DNA of 64,000 bases from Paradevosia shaoguanensis. GTDB lineage: Bacteria > Pseudomonadota > Alphaproteobacteria > Rhizobiales > Devosiaceae. The DNA lies in the NCBI RefSeq assembly GCF_016801025.1, contig NZ_CP068983.1, forward strand, positions 2,287,888 through 2,351,887, given 5' to 3'. Positions 7,246 through 15,146 of the stretch are shown piece after piece (the first letter of the stretch is position 1; each line of letters opens with the position of its first letter). Made by a program: the position numbers and the translations under genes. The notes below the pieces were generated by a model. That model was not told where the DNA came from, did no database searches, and worked only from the letters and a program-made list of their open reading frames with translations.

Positions 7246-9015
7246 GTGGTAGGATTTTTTAAACGCACCGGCGCTGGCGCCAATGCGGAGGCTGTGTCCG
7301 TCATGAACGCGATTTCGCGGTCACAGGCCATTATTGAGTTTGCACTCGACGGGACGGTATTGACCGCCAATGACAATTTTCTGGCGGTCATGGGTTATCG
7401 CCTCCCCGAAATTCAGGGACAGCATCATCGTCTCTTCGTCGAACCCACCTACGCGCAGAGCGCAGAATATCGTCTGTTTTGGGAAACGCTGGGGCGGGGG
7501 GATTACCAGGCCGCCGAGTACAAGCGTCTTGGGAAGGGTGGACGGGAGGTCTGGCTTCAGGCCAGCTACAATCCCATTCTGGGCCCGGACGGGAAGCCTC
7601 TGAGAATTGTGAAGTTCGCCACCGACGTAACGGCCGGAAAGGTCGCTGGCGCGGACGCCGCAGGGCAGCTCGCGGCCATAGGCAAGTCGCAGGCCGTGAT
7701 CGAATTTACGCCATCCGGTGAGATCATCACGGCCAATGCGAACTTCTGCGCCGCGCTGGGCTACCGTCTGGAAGAGATCAGGGGGCGGCACCATCGCATG
7801 TTCGTGCAGCCTGACTACGCCGCCTCCGGTGCCTACAGGGATTTCTGGAACGCGCTCGCCGGTGGGGAATATCAGGCGGCCGAATTCCTCCGGATCGGAA
7901 AGGGCGGCAGGCACGTCTGGATCCAGGCGAGCTACAACCCAATCCTGGACCTCAACGGCAGCGTGTCCAAGGTGGTCAAATACGCCACCGACGTCACGGA
8001 TCGGAAAATGGCCGTCAACATGCTTGGCGAAGGGCTTGCCCGCTTGGCGGAAGGAAACCTGACCACCAATATTGCCACGACGTTTGCCGGCGAGCTCGAT
8101 ACGGTCCGCGTCGCGTTCAATGAGACCGTGCGTCAGTTTTCCGATATCGTGCTCAAGCTTCGGCGCACGTCAGGCTCGCTGAAGACGGCGACCGGCGAGA
8201 TTCTTGCTGGCGCCAATGATCTGTCGGAGCGTAGCACAAGGCAGGCTGCCGCCATCGAAGAAACCTCCGCTGCCATGGACCAGCTCGCGTCGACGGTTCT
8301 GGACAACGCGAAGCGGGCCGATGTGGCGAACGCCACGGCCGAGGCGGCATTCGAAGCTGCCGAGCATGGCGGGCAGGTCATGCGGGAAGCCAAGGACGCG
8401 ATGAACCGGATTACGGAATCGTCGGGCAAAATCTCAAACATCATCGGCATGATCGACGATATTGCCTTCCAGACCAATCTGCTCGCGCTCAACGCCTCGG
8501 TGGAGGCCGCGCGCGCGGGCGATGCGGGCAAGGGATTTGCGGTCGTGGCGATCGAGGTTCGCCGGTTGGCGCAGTCGGCCGCGACGGCGTCCGGCGAAGT
8601 GAAGGCGCTCATCGAGCAGTCGGCCAATGAGGTCAGGAGCGGGACCAAGCTCGTTTCGGAAGCTGCCGAAGGCCTGGCCCGGATGCTCGAGGGCGTAAAA
8701 GAGAACGCGCGCCTGATCAACGGGATCGCCACGGCCAGTCAGGAGCAATCGGCGGCCATCGCCCAGGTCGGCACGGCCGTACGCCAGATGGACGAGATGA
8801 CCCAGCACAATGCCGCGCTTGTCGAGCAAACCAACGCGGCGATCGAGCAAACCGAGGCACAGGCGCGTGAGCTCGATGCAATCGTGGACGTGTTCGAGAT
8901 CGAAGCCGTCTCATCGCCATCGTCTTCTCATCGCAAGCGCGACACTGGGGATGGGAAGGCGAGAGCTGGCTACCTCAAACCCGTCGCTGTCGGTCAGGAT
9001 TGGAGCGAGTTCTGA
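7246..9015 (+). CDS. soluble methyl-accepting chemotaxis protein with two PAS domains
   Basis: The 589-residue protein has two tandem PAS domains (about 18-130 and 140-250) that are clearly copies of each other: both contain SQA-IEF, GYRL-EI-G-HHR-FV, Y-AAE--R-GKGGR-VW-QASYNPI and ATDVT. A HAMP-like segment (about 265-320) and a long MCP signalling coiled coil follow; the conserved hairpin tip IDDIAFQTNLLALNASVEAARAG is near 405. No membrane helix is seen, so it is a cytoplasmic receptor. The GTG at 7246 was chosen because AGGAGG lies six bases upstream; an earlier GTG at 7198 lacks such a site. PAS domains of this kind may bind haem or flavin, which cannot be read here. Confidence 0.92.
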   Translation: MVGFFKRTGAGANAEAVSVMNAISRSQAIIEFALDGTVLTANDNFLAVMGYRLPEIQGQHHRLFVEPTYAQSAEYRLFWETLGRGDYQAAEYKRLGKGGREVWLQASYNPILGPDGKPLRIVKFATDVTAGKVAGADAAGQLAAIGKSQAVIEFTPSGEIITANANFCAALGYRLEEIRGRHHRMFVQPDYAASGAYRDFWNALAGGEYQAAEFLRIGKGGRHVWIQASYNPILDLNGSVSKVVKYATDVTDRKMAVNMLGEGLARLAEGNLTTNIATTFAGELDTVRVAFNETVRQFSDIVLKLRRTSGSLKTATGEILAGANDLSERSTRQAAAIEETSAAMDQLASTVLDNAKRADVANATAEAAFEAAEHGGQVMREAKDAMNRITESSGKISNIIGMIDDIAFQTNLLALNASVEAARAGDAGKGFAVVAIEVRRLAQSAATASGEVKALIEQSANEVRSGTKLVSEAAEGLARMLEGVKENARLINGIATASQEQSAAIAQVGTAVRQMDEMTQHNAALVEQTNAAIEQTEAQARELDAIVDVFEIEAVSSPSSSHRKRDTGDGKARAGYLKPVAVGQDWSEF

Positions 9016-9061
9016 CGGGCGAGAGCCGGCATTTGGAGCGCGGCCTGCGCGGGCCTATTGG

Positions 9062-9311
9062 CTAGGGTCCGTGCTCAATAAGTCCCGGCGCCCCCAGAGC
9101 GCTTATTTCCCCATCCGACAGAGTCCAACGGAAGCGCTGTCCGTCGGCCGCGCCACAACCACTGAACTTCCCCGGCCGCAGAGCCGGGGCCCACGGATTC
9201 CTCCACTCGAGTGGGGGGCGGCAGTGGGCCCCGGATCAGGTCCGGGGAAGTCCGGTGGGTGGGGCGGCCATCGCAACCTCACCTACCGGTGCAATTGAGT
9301 ACGGATCCTAG
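9062..9311. mobile_element. 250-bp MITE-like element, copy A
   Basis: The ends are near-perfect inverted repeats: TAGGGTCCGTGCTCAAT on the left and, read from the other end, TAGGATCCGTACTCAAT. Both ends lie in the tetranucleotide CTAG (9062-9065 and 9308-9311). The interior carries the three-hairpin core (9166-9251) and no coding capacity. The right CTAG supplies the TAG stop codon of the GFA-family gene. The size, terminal repeats and repeated target fit a non-autonomous transposable element, perhaps mobilised by an IS5-type transposase; the family is my inference. Confidence 0.75.
9166..9251. repeat. three-hairpin palindromic repeat, copy 2 (inside MITE A)
   Basis: It has the same order of dyads as the unit at 1813: CCCCGGC/GCCGGGG, a central CTCCACTCGAGTGG palindrome, and CCCCGGA/TCCGGGG. 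Confidence 0.85.
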
Positions 9312-9805
9312 GCCTCGCGGTCCGCCGGCGGCCAGGTCTGCGTATCGTGGTCGGGGTGCTGGCGGTTGGAGGCTTTTATCCGGGGCAGGTAGCCCATCGG
9401 GTCTTCCGAATAGGTGGGGCGCTCGCCGGGGAGTTCGGAGAGGTGGGCGTACCAGCCGACGCGGCTTTCGTTGCCGTACTGGATGACGGGCGGCACGCGT
9501 TCGGGTTGGTCGAAGCAGCCGGAGAGGACGCCGATATCGGGAAATTCGGGGTAGTCGAAGATCATGGGCGTGCCGCAATCGCGGCAGAAGCCGCGGCGGG
9601 CGAGTTCGGAGCTGCGGAACCAGGCGATCTCGCCGCGCGTGACGCGGAAGGCGGTCTTGAGCACCGGGCAGATCACGGCGAACGGCCCGCCCACGGCCTT
9701 CTGGCACATGCGGCAATGGCAGACGTGCACGTTCTGGGGTTCGGCGTCGCAGGCAAAGCGCACGGCGCCGCATTGGCAACCGCCGGTCAGCGGCAATGTG
9801 GTCAT
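9308..9805 (-). CDS. GFA / Mss4-like zinc-binding family protein
   Basis: The 165-residue protein has the GFA-family zinc ligands: GGCQCGAVRF at residues 8-17, CHCRMC at about 31-36 and FCRDCGTPM at about 74-82. Family members include glutathione-dependent formaldehyde-activating enzyme, but most are of unknown function, and the family name should not be taken as the activity. The ATG at 9805 follows a good AGGGAGGA ribosome binding site; the frame extends further upstream without similarity. The stop codon TAG is formed by the end of the adjacent MITE-like element, so the original C-terminus may have been altered by the insertion. Confidence 0.88.
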   Translation of the reverse strand: MTTLPLTGGCQCGAVRFACDAEPQNVHVCHCRMCQKAVGGPFAVICPVLKTAFRVTRGEIAWFRSSELARRGFCRDCGTPMIFDYPEFPDIGVLSGCFDQPERVPPVIQYGNESRVGWYAHLSELPGERPTYSEDPMGYLPRIKASNRQHPDHDTQTWPPADREA

Positions 9806-9899
9806 GAAGTCCTCCCTTGTCGGTCCGCAGTGTGGACCATGGGGATGGGTGGAAACTAGTCGTTTCGCGACGCGCAAAGTTTTGCTATTGAGCGCGCGT

Positions 9900-9976
9900 G
9901 GTCCCGTAGCTCAGCTGGATAGAGCACAGGATTCCTAATCCTGGGGTCACGCGTTCGAATCGCGTCGGGATCACCA
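9900..9976 (+). tRNA. tRNA-Arg (anticodon CCT), with encoded CCA
   Basis: GGTCCCG (9900-9906) pairs with CGGGATC (9966-9972), with one G-T pair; A73 and CCA follow. The anticodon stem CAGGA/TCCTG encloses TTCCTAA, giving anticodon CCT. The T-arm is ACGCG-TTCGAAT-CGCGT. The 3' part is duplicated at 18846-18890, marking this gene as the integration site of the adjacent element. The duplicate there has a different T-stem, so the 3' half of this gene was probably brought in by the element. Confidence 0.97.
9932..9976 (+). other. attL of the integrated element
   Basis: The core identical to the right end is TTCCTAATCCTGGGGTC (9932-9948), covering the anticodon loop to the variable loop of the tRNA. 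The following 28 bases match the right copy except in the T-stem. Confidence 0.88.
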
Positions 9977-10038
9977 TCAATTATCCAATATAATTCAGTA
10001 GCTTAAGTGTTACGTATCGTCGCGATTGTGGCTTGTTT

Positions 10039-10129
10039 ATGTGCCGCCCGTGTGCCGCTCAATACCTAGGATTTCCGGGACTTTCATTGGCGTTCCGGCA
10101 ACTCCATGGCACATAAGACGGCACATCGC
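10039..10129. promoter_or_regulatory. left-end integrase arm-type sites (candidate)
   Basis: ATGGCACAT (10106-10114) and GGCACATCGC (10120-10129) form a direct-repeat pair that recurs at the right end (18786-18808). Two inverted copies of the same word are at 10039-10045 (ATGTGCC) and 10051-10056 (TGTGCC). Position just inside attL fits arm-type binding sites of a tyrosine integrase. Confidence 0.6.
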
Positions 10130-10144
10130 TCATGCCAAAAAATG

Positions 10145-10804
10145 TCACGGTTTAATCGGGTTGCCGACCTCATCATCGAGCCAGCGGTGCGCTTCCTGGA
10201 TCGTAACCCCAGACGCCGAAACCACGGTGTGGTCGACCTTCCCTCCGATGTAGTAGCCTGGGCCGAGTTCGGGGCGGGCGGGTGATACACAGGCTTTCCG
10301 CCGCCACGCTTCCATCAGTTTCACCCCGCCCCGCGCAATGCCGTCAGCGAAGTCCGCGCGCGTCAGTCCCGTTGAAGCAACGTCGGCGGCATCTAAACCG
10401 CTGCCCATCGCCACAAGGCCTTCCCATCTGGTTACGGTGCATGCCGGGATCAAACCTTTTCCGCAGCCGTGCGGGTCATCCCTGGTTGAGTACACCCAGA
10501 CACCGGCGCCGCTCTCTTCTGAGACGGCCGCAATCACCATGGTTAGATCGCCATCGGGTTTGGGCATCCCGGCAAGTGCATCCAGTGCACCGTCTACACC
10601 TGCCAGAGCGGCCCAGGCGATCAAATATGTGCAGATGTTCTCGACCTGGCGGGCATCGCCGGCCCCGGTGATGGCAAAGGGGACGAAACGAGAGGTCCAG
10701 ACTTTGGTCATGATGTCGCTGAGCGTGCCGTCATCGAACGTCACGGCGCCATCAGTGAGCAGTTCGGCGCGGTTCTGATACGCAAGGGCTAGGTAAGCGC
10801 TCAT
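10145..10804 (-). CDS. phage-element protein of unknown function, possibly Ntn-hydrolase-like
   Basis: I do not recognise this 219-residue protein with certainty. The N-terminal part (YLALAYQNRAELLTDGAVTFDDGTL...) and the segment GAGDARQVENICTYL resemble the strand-turn pattern of proteasome-like Ntn hydrolases that some phages encode, but no catalytic N-terminal Thr, Ser or Cys is evident. It has no signal sequence or membrane segment. Its ATG overlaps the stop of the tape measure gene (ATGA), so it belongs to the structural transcript. It is the last gene before attL. A tail-associated role is possible but unsupported. Confidence 0.6.
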   Translation of the reverse strand: MSAYLALAYQNRAELLTDGAVTFDDGTLSDIMTKVWTSRFVPFAITGAGDARQVENICTYLIAWAALAGVDGALDALAGMPKPDGDLTMVIAAVSEESGAGVWVYSTRDDPHGCGKGLIPACTVTRWEGLVAMGSGLDAADVASTGLTRADFADGIARGGVKLMEAWRRKACVSPARPELGPGYYIGGKVDHTVVSASGVTIQEAHRWLDDEVGNPIKP

Positions 10805-12618
10805 GCTAAAACCCCTTCGAGGTTGTTCTGGAGGTGGAGGAAGTCAATGCGATCCTGCATCGACTGCTTGGCATCCGCATATCGATTCGCGCTGGAGCCT
10901 TTCGGCGCCTTGCCGCCCGAATTGGCGAAGTCGCGGACATCGGAATAGGTGGCCGGCTTGTTCCAGCTAGGGAACTGGCCGAGGTCTGTGTCGACCTGCC
11001 TGCCGTGCCCCATATCCAGAACACCAGCCCAGCTAGCCCTTGCTAGTTTCGGGTCGACGATCGGGTCAATGCCCGCCATCTGCGTTGCAAGGCTCCCTAT
11101 CGCCACGCGCGCATTATCAATCACGCCGATGTAGTCTTTGACCTGCGATATCTGGTCCGCCCAATCGGGCATATCCTTCGCCAAGGCGTCTAGTTTCTCG
11201 CGAAGCCATTGGGCGGACTTGCCCCCCTGCATGTAGGCATCAGCCACATCGATCAGCTTTTTAGACTGTTCGTCGCCCATCTGCGCCCCGGTTCGAAAGA
11301 GCGCCAGCAGCTTCTCAAGCTCAGCCGTATATTGCGCTAGCACATCTTCGGCATCACTCGTATCCTGTTGAGCCTGAGCCAGCCCCTCCGCGGTCGATAG
11401 CCGGGCCTGCGCCGCAGAGGCCTCATCCAGCTTTTCGGCAGAGTCCTTGGCCACGATACCCATGCGCTCAAGCATGGCGTTGAAGCGCTCGGTCCTGGCG
11501 TTCGCTTCTATCGCCTGATTGGCGAAATAGCCGAGCGCAAGAGCTGCTGCCCCCCCGACTACAGCCCCAATCACACCGGCATTCGATCCAAGCGAGGCAA
11601 ATGCCGGGCCGAGACCTCCCAGCCCTTGGGCGGCACGAGCAATTGCAACAAACTCCCTGAGTGCTTTCGCGGTCGATACAATCTGGACGCCTGCTTGCAG
11701 CATCGCTCGCCCGGCCAGCGCGCCGATAATGGCCTGGGCCGCAAACACTGCCGCATTCGCCACCGTGTCGAGATTGTCGGCGACCATGATAATCGCTTGC
11801 GCGATGTTCGCAGAGGCGCCGGCAGCCTGATCGGCACCGCCCACATATTCGAGGAACGAGTTGCGCAGCAGCGTCAGCGCATCGCCGATCGTGGCCTGCA
11901 TCCCATCAGCTTCGCTGCGCAGCGTCTCCATTTGCGAAGTCAGCGCAGTGAAGACCGAGCTGGACTTCAGCTTGCCCTGTTCGCCCAGCTTGCGCAGCTC
12001 GTTGGTGGTCACGCCCAGACCATCGGCCAGCGCTTGGGCGACCCGACCGCCAGTTTGAATAACGGTATTCAGGTTCTCGCCGCGCAGTTCGCCGAAGGCC
12101 ATCGCCTTGCCCAACGCGTTGATGACCTGCTCGGCACGCTGTCCCTTGGCGCCGGAAACGACCAGAGCGTTGTTCAAAGCCTCGGTGAAGTCGAGCTGCT
12201 GGTTGGTGCTGTAGCCCAGCTCCTTCAGCGCCTGACTATTGGTGAGATAGCTCTCGGCGGTAGTTTCGAGCGAGCTGTAGGTACGGCGCGCCATGTCGCC
12301 CAACCGCTCCATGACATCGGCGCCTTCCTTCATGCCGCCCGCGGCGATGCGAACACGGCCATTGAGGTCCGTCCACGTGTCTGTCAGCCGGATCAACTCG
12401 CGGGCGCCCAGCGCAGCACCTATGCCGGTAAGAGGCGCGATGATGCTCTGGGCCATCCCCTTGCCAATATGGTCGAGCCGGCGGTTGGTCGCCATCCAGG
12501 TCTGTTCCACCTGGCGAGCCGCCTTGGCGCTGATCCCGTTCATCTGCTGCAAGTCGCGCATGAACGGCTTCAGCTCCATGCGCATCACCGCTCGAAGCTC
12601 TTCGATTGTCGTGGCCAT
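10801..12618 (-). CDS. phage tail tape measure protein, short
   Basis: The 605-residue protein shows the tape-measure N-terminal domain (about residues 65-250): LTDTWTDLNGRVRIAAGG, TYSSLETTAESYLTNSQALKELG, LNALVVSGAKGQ-like and FGELRGENLNTVIQTGGRVAQALADGLGV. A hydrophobic segment rich in Ala and Gly lies near 290-375 and is typical of the protein that spans the tail lumen. The remainder is coiled and polar. Tape measures of long-tailed phages are often 700-1500 residues, so this one is short and may have lost its C-terminal part. It is coupled to the next gene by an ATGA overlap. In full phages the protein sets tail length and helps DNA ejection. Confidence 0.85.
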   Translation of the reverse strand: MATTIEELRAVMRMELKPFMRDLQQMNGISAKAARQVEQTWMATNRRLDHIGKGMAQSIIAPLTGIGAALGARELIRLTDTWTDLNGRVRIAAGGMKEGADVMERLGDMARRTYSSLETTAESYLTNSQALKELGYSTNQQLDFTEALNNALVVSGAKGQRAEQVINALGKAMAFGELRGENLNTVIQTGGRVAQALADGLGVTTNELRKLGEQGKLKSSSVFTALTSQMETLRSEADGMQATIGDALTLLRNSFLEYVGGADQAAGASANIAQAIIMVADNLDTVANAAVFAAQAIIGALAGRAMLQAGVQIVSTAKALREFVAIARAAQGLGGLGPAFASLGSNAGVIGAVVGGAAALALGYFANQAIEANARTERFNAMLERMGIVAKDSAEKLDEASAAQARLSTAEGLAQAQQDTSDAEDVLAQYTAELEKLLALFRTGAQMGDEQSKKLIDVADAYMQGGKSAQWLREKLDALAKDMPDWADQISQVKDYIGVIDNARVAIGSLATQMAGIDPIVDPKLARASWAGVLDMGHGRQVDTDLGQFPSWNKPATYSDVRDFANSGGKAPKGSSANRYADAKQSMQDRIDFLHLQNNLEGVLA

Positions 12619-12622
12619 GAAA

Positions 12623-12721
12623 CTAGAGCCCCTTCCCGGTGAGATCGTCGGCAGGGATTTCGCGTGTGGTTTTCGTCATTTCGCTGCGCCTTCCGTGCAG
12701 GTCATCCCCTACGGGGATGGG
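12623..12721 (-). pseudogene. possible C-terminal remnant of a deleted phage gene
   Basis: Just before the tape measure gene a 32-residue open segment ends GKGL-stop (stop at 12623-12625), containing GDDLHGRRSE and TKTTREIPADDL. It is open back to a TGA at 12722 and contains one ATG (12679) that would give only 18 residues. The position is where tail assembly chaperone or head-tail genes normally sit. It reads as the tail end of a truncated gene left at a deletion joint, but chance cannot be excluded. Confidence 0.35.
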
Positions 12722-12815
12722 TCAAACTTTTATGTTCAAAATCCATCTCGGTGCGAACGAAGCTCCCAGACCGGTCCGGGCCCCAGAGCCCCTAGACTTT
12801 GGACCGTCCCCCTCC

Positions 12816-13193
12816 CTACCTCGTCCGGTTCCAAGGATGATCCGAATCGATCGGCCGCCCGTTGATGTCGCTGCCCCCGACGAAGCCACGGTTCTCTTCC
12901 TGCTGCTTCGTGATGTCGTGGTGGTCATGACATAGCGGTTGCCAATTGCTGCTATCCCAGAACAGGCGTTTGTCGCCCCTGTGCGGAGTGATGTGGTCAA
13001 CCACCAAGCCGATGCGGCGCGGGTTAGTCTCAAGGCTGCCATCCATCCGCATGGTGCCCGGGTTGAGCAGGCCGTCCTGCCGGCACATGATGCAGAGCTG
13101 GTTACCGGGCTGGGAGAGGAACACTGCCCTCTCCCTTTCCCATCGAGAGTTATAGCCGCGCTGTCGGCCACTCTGTCGCTTGCTGGATGTCAT
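12816..13193 (-). CDS. HNH endonuclease (phage type)
   Basis: The 125-residue basic protein has the HNH fold: CIMCRQDG at about residue 34, VVDHITPHRGD with the catalytic His at about 67, NWQPLCHDHHD at about 83-93 completing the H-N-H and zinc-ligand set. N-terminal basic residues (SSKRQSGRQRGYNSRWERER) are typical of phage packaging-associated HNH proteins. Such proteins work with the terminase in HK97-like phages, yet no terminase is present here. The gene overlaps the stop of the capsid gene (TGATG), an unusual place, since HNH genes usually precede the small terminase gene. Confidence 0.9.
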   Translation of the reverse strand: MTSSKRQSGRQRGYNSRWERERAVFLSQPGNQLCIMCRQDGLLNPGTMRMDGSLETNPRRIGLVVDHITPHRGDKRLFWDSSNWQPLCHDHHDITKQQEENRGFVGGSDINGRPIDSDHPWNRTR

Positions 13194-14515
13194 CAGGCGA
13201 TGGTGATTGCCGAGAGCTTCGTGAAGGCCGCTTCATGCTCGGCCGCCACGTCCGCCCGCAGATGGGCCAGGAAACCGTACTGCAGGTTATCGGCGAACCG
13301 CTCGCGCAGGATCTCGATACGGATTTCTGAGCGCAGACCGACCATAAGGCGCGCCCAGTCCCCGGCCAGGATGAACGATTCATCGGTATCTGTGCCGAGG
13401 TTAGTCGGCATGGCGCTGGTCGTGAGGAACGGCGTCTGAGCAATCGAGGGCGGAACGATGAGCGGCTGGTCGTCGGTCGCCGTGAGTTCGGCAAGGTGGC
13501 CCTCATCACGCGGGGACATGACATAGGCCGTCACATCGCTGTTCGCAGTGCGCAGGGCAGTGCGGGCTTTGATGAGAGGGCTATACGAGCCAAGGACGCC
13601 ACCGGCATAGCCGTTAGCCGTGAGGCCGGCGAAGTTTGCAACGCCGCGCGGCTCCGGCGCCGTGCCAGTACCCAGCAGCGACACGCGGTCCAGTTCGAGC
13701 GCGAGGGCTGTAGCCATCACGTCAGGGAGTGCGGTTTCAATGTTGAGGCTATCCTCAATCAGCTCCCGGCTGACCTTCACGAGCACGGCCAGCGATCGGG
13801 CGGTGAAGGTGACGCGACCGAAGGTCGGGTCGCTTTCTTGCACCGCGGCATTCTCGACGCGCCATGCGGGAACAGGGTCGGTTGCGACCTTTGCGACATA
13901 GCTCACGTCGGAGTTAAGCGGCACGGTCTGGGCACCAGCCCGGAACACCACCGCGCGCCGACGAAGCCGGTCGATCATTCGCGCCGACAGGATTTCGGGA
14001 ACGGTATAGCCGCCGGCACTGTCGGTTCCTTCTGCGAGGGCACGCTTTTCGAGGTCGTTCTTGGCGCCGGTGACCATGGCGCGCAGGTACGCGCCTTCGC
14101 TGAGGCCGCGAAATTCATCAGCTTCACCCTGGTCCGATTTCCGAATGACATACTCAGCAAACGACTGGTTCGAGCGCAGCGAAATGGTTTCGGTGGGCTC
14201 GTCGGCGGTATCGTACCCGTCGACAGCTACCTCGCGTCCGCCCGGGTTCGGACGCATACGCTCGCGGCGCTCATCATCTTCGCGCTCGCTGCGACCAGCG
14301 CGATAGTTCGCGTCGAGGCGTTCCTGGGTCTCGTTGCGTTCGTGGCGAGTAAGCTGGGCGTCGATGGCGTCGAGGTCGGTCATGAGCTGATCATGACGGT
14401 TTTCGAGCTGGGGAAGCCGCTTTTCGTCCGAGCACTTCTCGATGTCGTTCAGGACTTTGCGGGCCTCAGCGATGAGAGCCGTGCGCTTCTGGCGCAGTTC
14501 AATTGCGGTGGGCAT
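13193..14515 (-). CDS. HK97-type phage major capsid protein
   Basis: The 440-residue protein appears complete. Residues 1-100 form a charged coiled coil like the delta (scaffolding) domain of HK97 gp5. The shell domain follows, with GTDSAGGYTVPEILSARMIDRLR at about 165, the SRELIEDSLNIE segment near 245 and LLGTGTAPEPRGVAN near 280. The C-terminus AFTKLSAITIA is characteristic. No prohead protease gene is adjacent, although HK97-type capsids usually mature by cleavage of the N-terminal domain. The ATG at 14515 gives the usual N-terminus; starts at 14557 and 14569 are possible. It is translationally coupled to the HNH gene. Confidence 0.92.
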   Translation of the reverse strand: MPTAIELRQKRTALIAEARKVLNDIEKCSDEKRLPQLENRHDQLMTDLDAIDAQLTRHERNETQERLDANYRAGRSEREDDERRERMRPNPGGREVAVDGYDTADEPTETISLRSNQSFAEYVIRKSDQGEADEFRGLSEGAYLRAMVTGAKNDLEKRALAEGTDSAGGYTVPEILSARMIDRLRRRAVVFRAGAQTVPLNSDVSYVAKVATDPVPAWRVENAAVQESDPTFGRVTFTARSLAVLVKVSRELIEDSLNIETALPDVMATALALELDRVSLLGTGTAPEPRGVANFAGLTANGYAGGVLGSYSPLIKARTALRTANSDVTAYVMSPRDEGHLAELTATDDQPLIVPPSIAQTPFLTTSAMPTNLGTDTDESFILAGDWARLMVGLRSEIRIEILRERFADNLQYGFLAHLRADVAAEHEAAFTKLSAITIA

Positions 14516-14665
14516 GGAAGACCCCAAATGGCTGGCCGCTTTTCTTGCGGCGGTCATTGGGCTCAGCATCTAAGGATGGCCTGGGCTTTACTCCCGGACA
14601 GCCCACCGGGCCATCTACAGGGTGCTCCCGCTCGACCGTGGCAACAGCCTTGGGACCGGGGTATC

Positions 14666-14690
14666 TGCCGGCGAAGCAGCATCGCCGGCA
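14666..14690. other. perfect hairpin upstream of the capsid gene
   Basis: TGCCGGCGA and TCGCCGGCA form a 9-bp perfect stem with a 7-base loop. It lies between the 57-residue gene and the capsid gene, in a 178-bp gap that is otherwise empty. No T-run follows in either direction, so a simple intrinsic terminator is unlikely. It could process or attenuate the leftward transcript. Confidence 0.5.
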
Positions 14691-14693
14691 AAT

Positions 14694-14867
14694 CTACTTC
14701 TGTTCTTGATCCGTTTCAACCTCTCGGTGAGGGTCGATACGCCTGGCGCGCAGGTCGAGGGCGGCGCGCAGAGCGAGGCGAGTATTGGCCGCGGCGAAGT
14801 TCAGCCGGCGTCTCTGCCGCTCGTCGAGCTTCGGAGGCATGGGGACCGATTTCCGGCGTCGAGCCAT
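14694..14867 (-). CDS. small basic phage-element protein (57 aa)
   Basis: An ATG directly follows the stop of the preceding gene (TGA-ATG at 14870-14865). The 57-residue product begins MARRRKSVPMPPKLDERQ and is rich in Arg, Leu and Ala, with a helical segment RLNFAAANTRLALRAALDL. Tight packing in the operon supports translation. I do not recognise a family; the basic N-terminus may bind nucleic acid. Confidence 0.6.
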   Translation of the reverse strand: MARRRKSVPMPPKLDERQRRRLNFAAANTRLALRAALDLRARRIDPHREVETDQEQK

Positions 14868-15146
14868 TCAAGCGCTGCCCTTCACCGAAGGAATGGCGGC
14901 CCCTGCCTTTACCGTGGCCCATGCTTCGGGGCTTATCTCAGCAACGTTCTTCACCAGCTCCAAGGTGTACTCCATGGTCCGAGCAGTACCGATGACGGCT
15001 ACCGAAAGCTCGAATCCGAGCGAGATAAGCACGGCCGCGACATCAGCCGCCGACGCCTCCGCCTTTTCGAGATCATCGAGGGCGGTCGCGATTGCTTCCC
15101 TCAGAGAGGCGTAGTCGATGCCGGGATTTCGTGCGTTCAGCGTCAT
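14868..15146 (-). CDS. small acidic phage-element protein (92 aa), unknown function
   Basis: This 92-residue protein looks entirely helical and slightly acidic (IDYASLREAIATALDDLEKAE...). No family is recognised. The ATG at 15146 overlaps the stop of the replication-like gene (ATGA) and its own stop touches the next start, so it is embedded in the leftward operon. The size and position would suit a small accessory or packaging-related protein, but nothing in the sequence proves that. Confidence 0.7.
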   Translation of the reverse strand: MTLNARNPGIDYASLREAIATALDDLEKAEASAADVAAVLISLGFELSVAVIGTARTMEYTLELVKNVAEISPEAWATVKAGAAIPSVKGSA

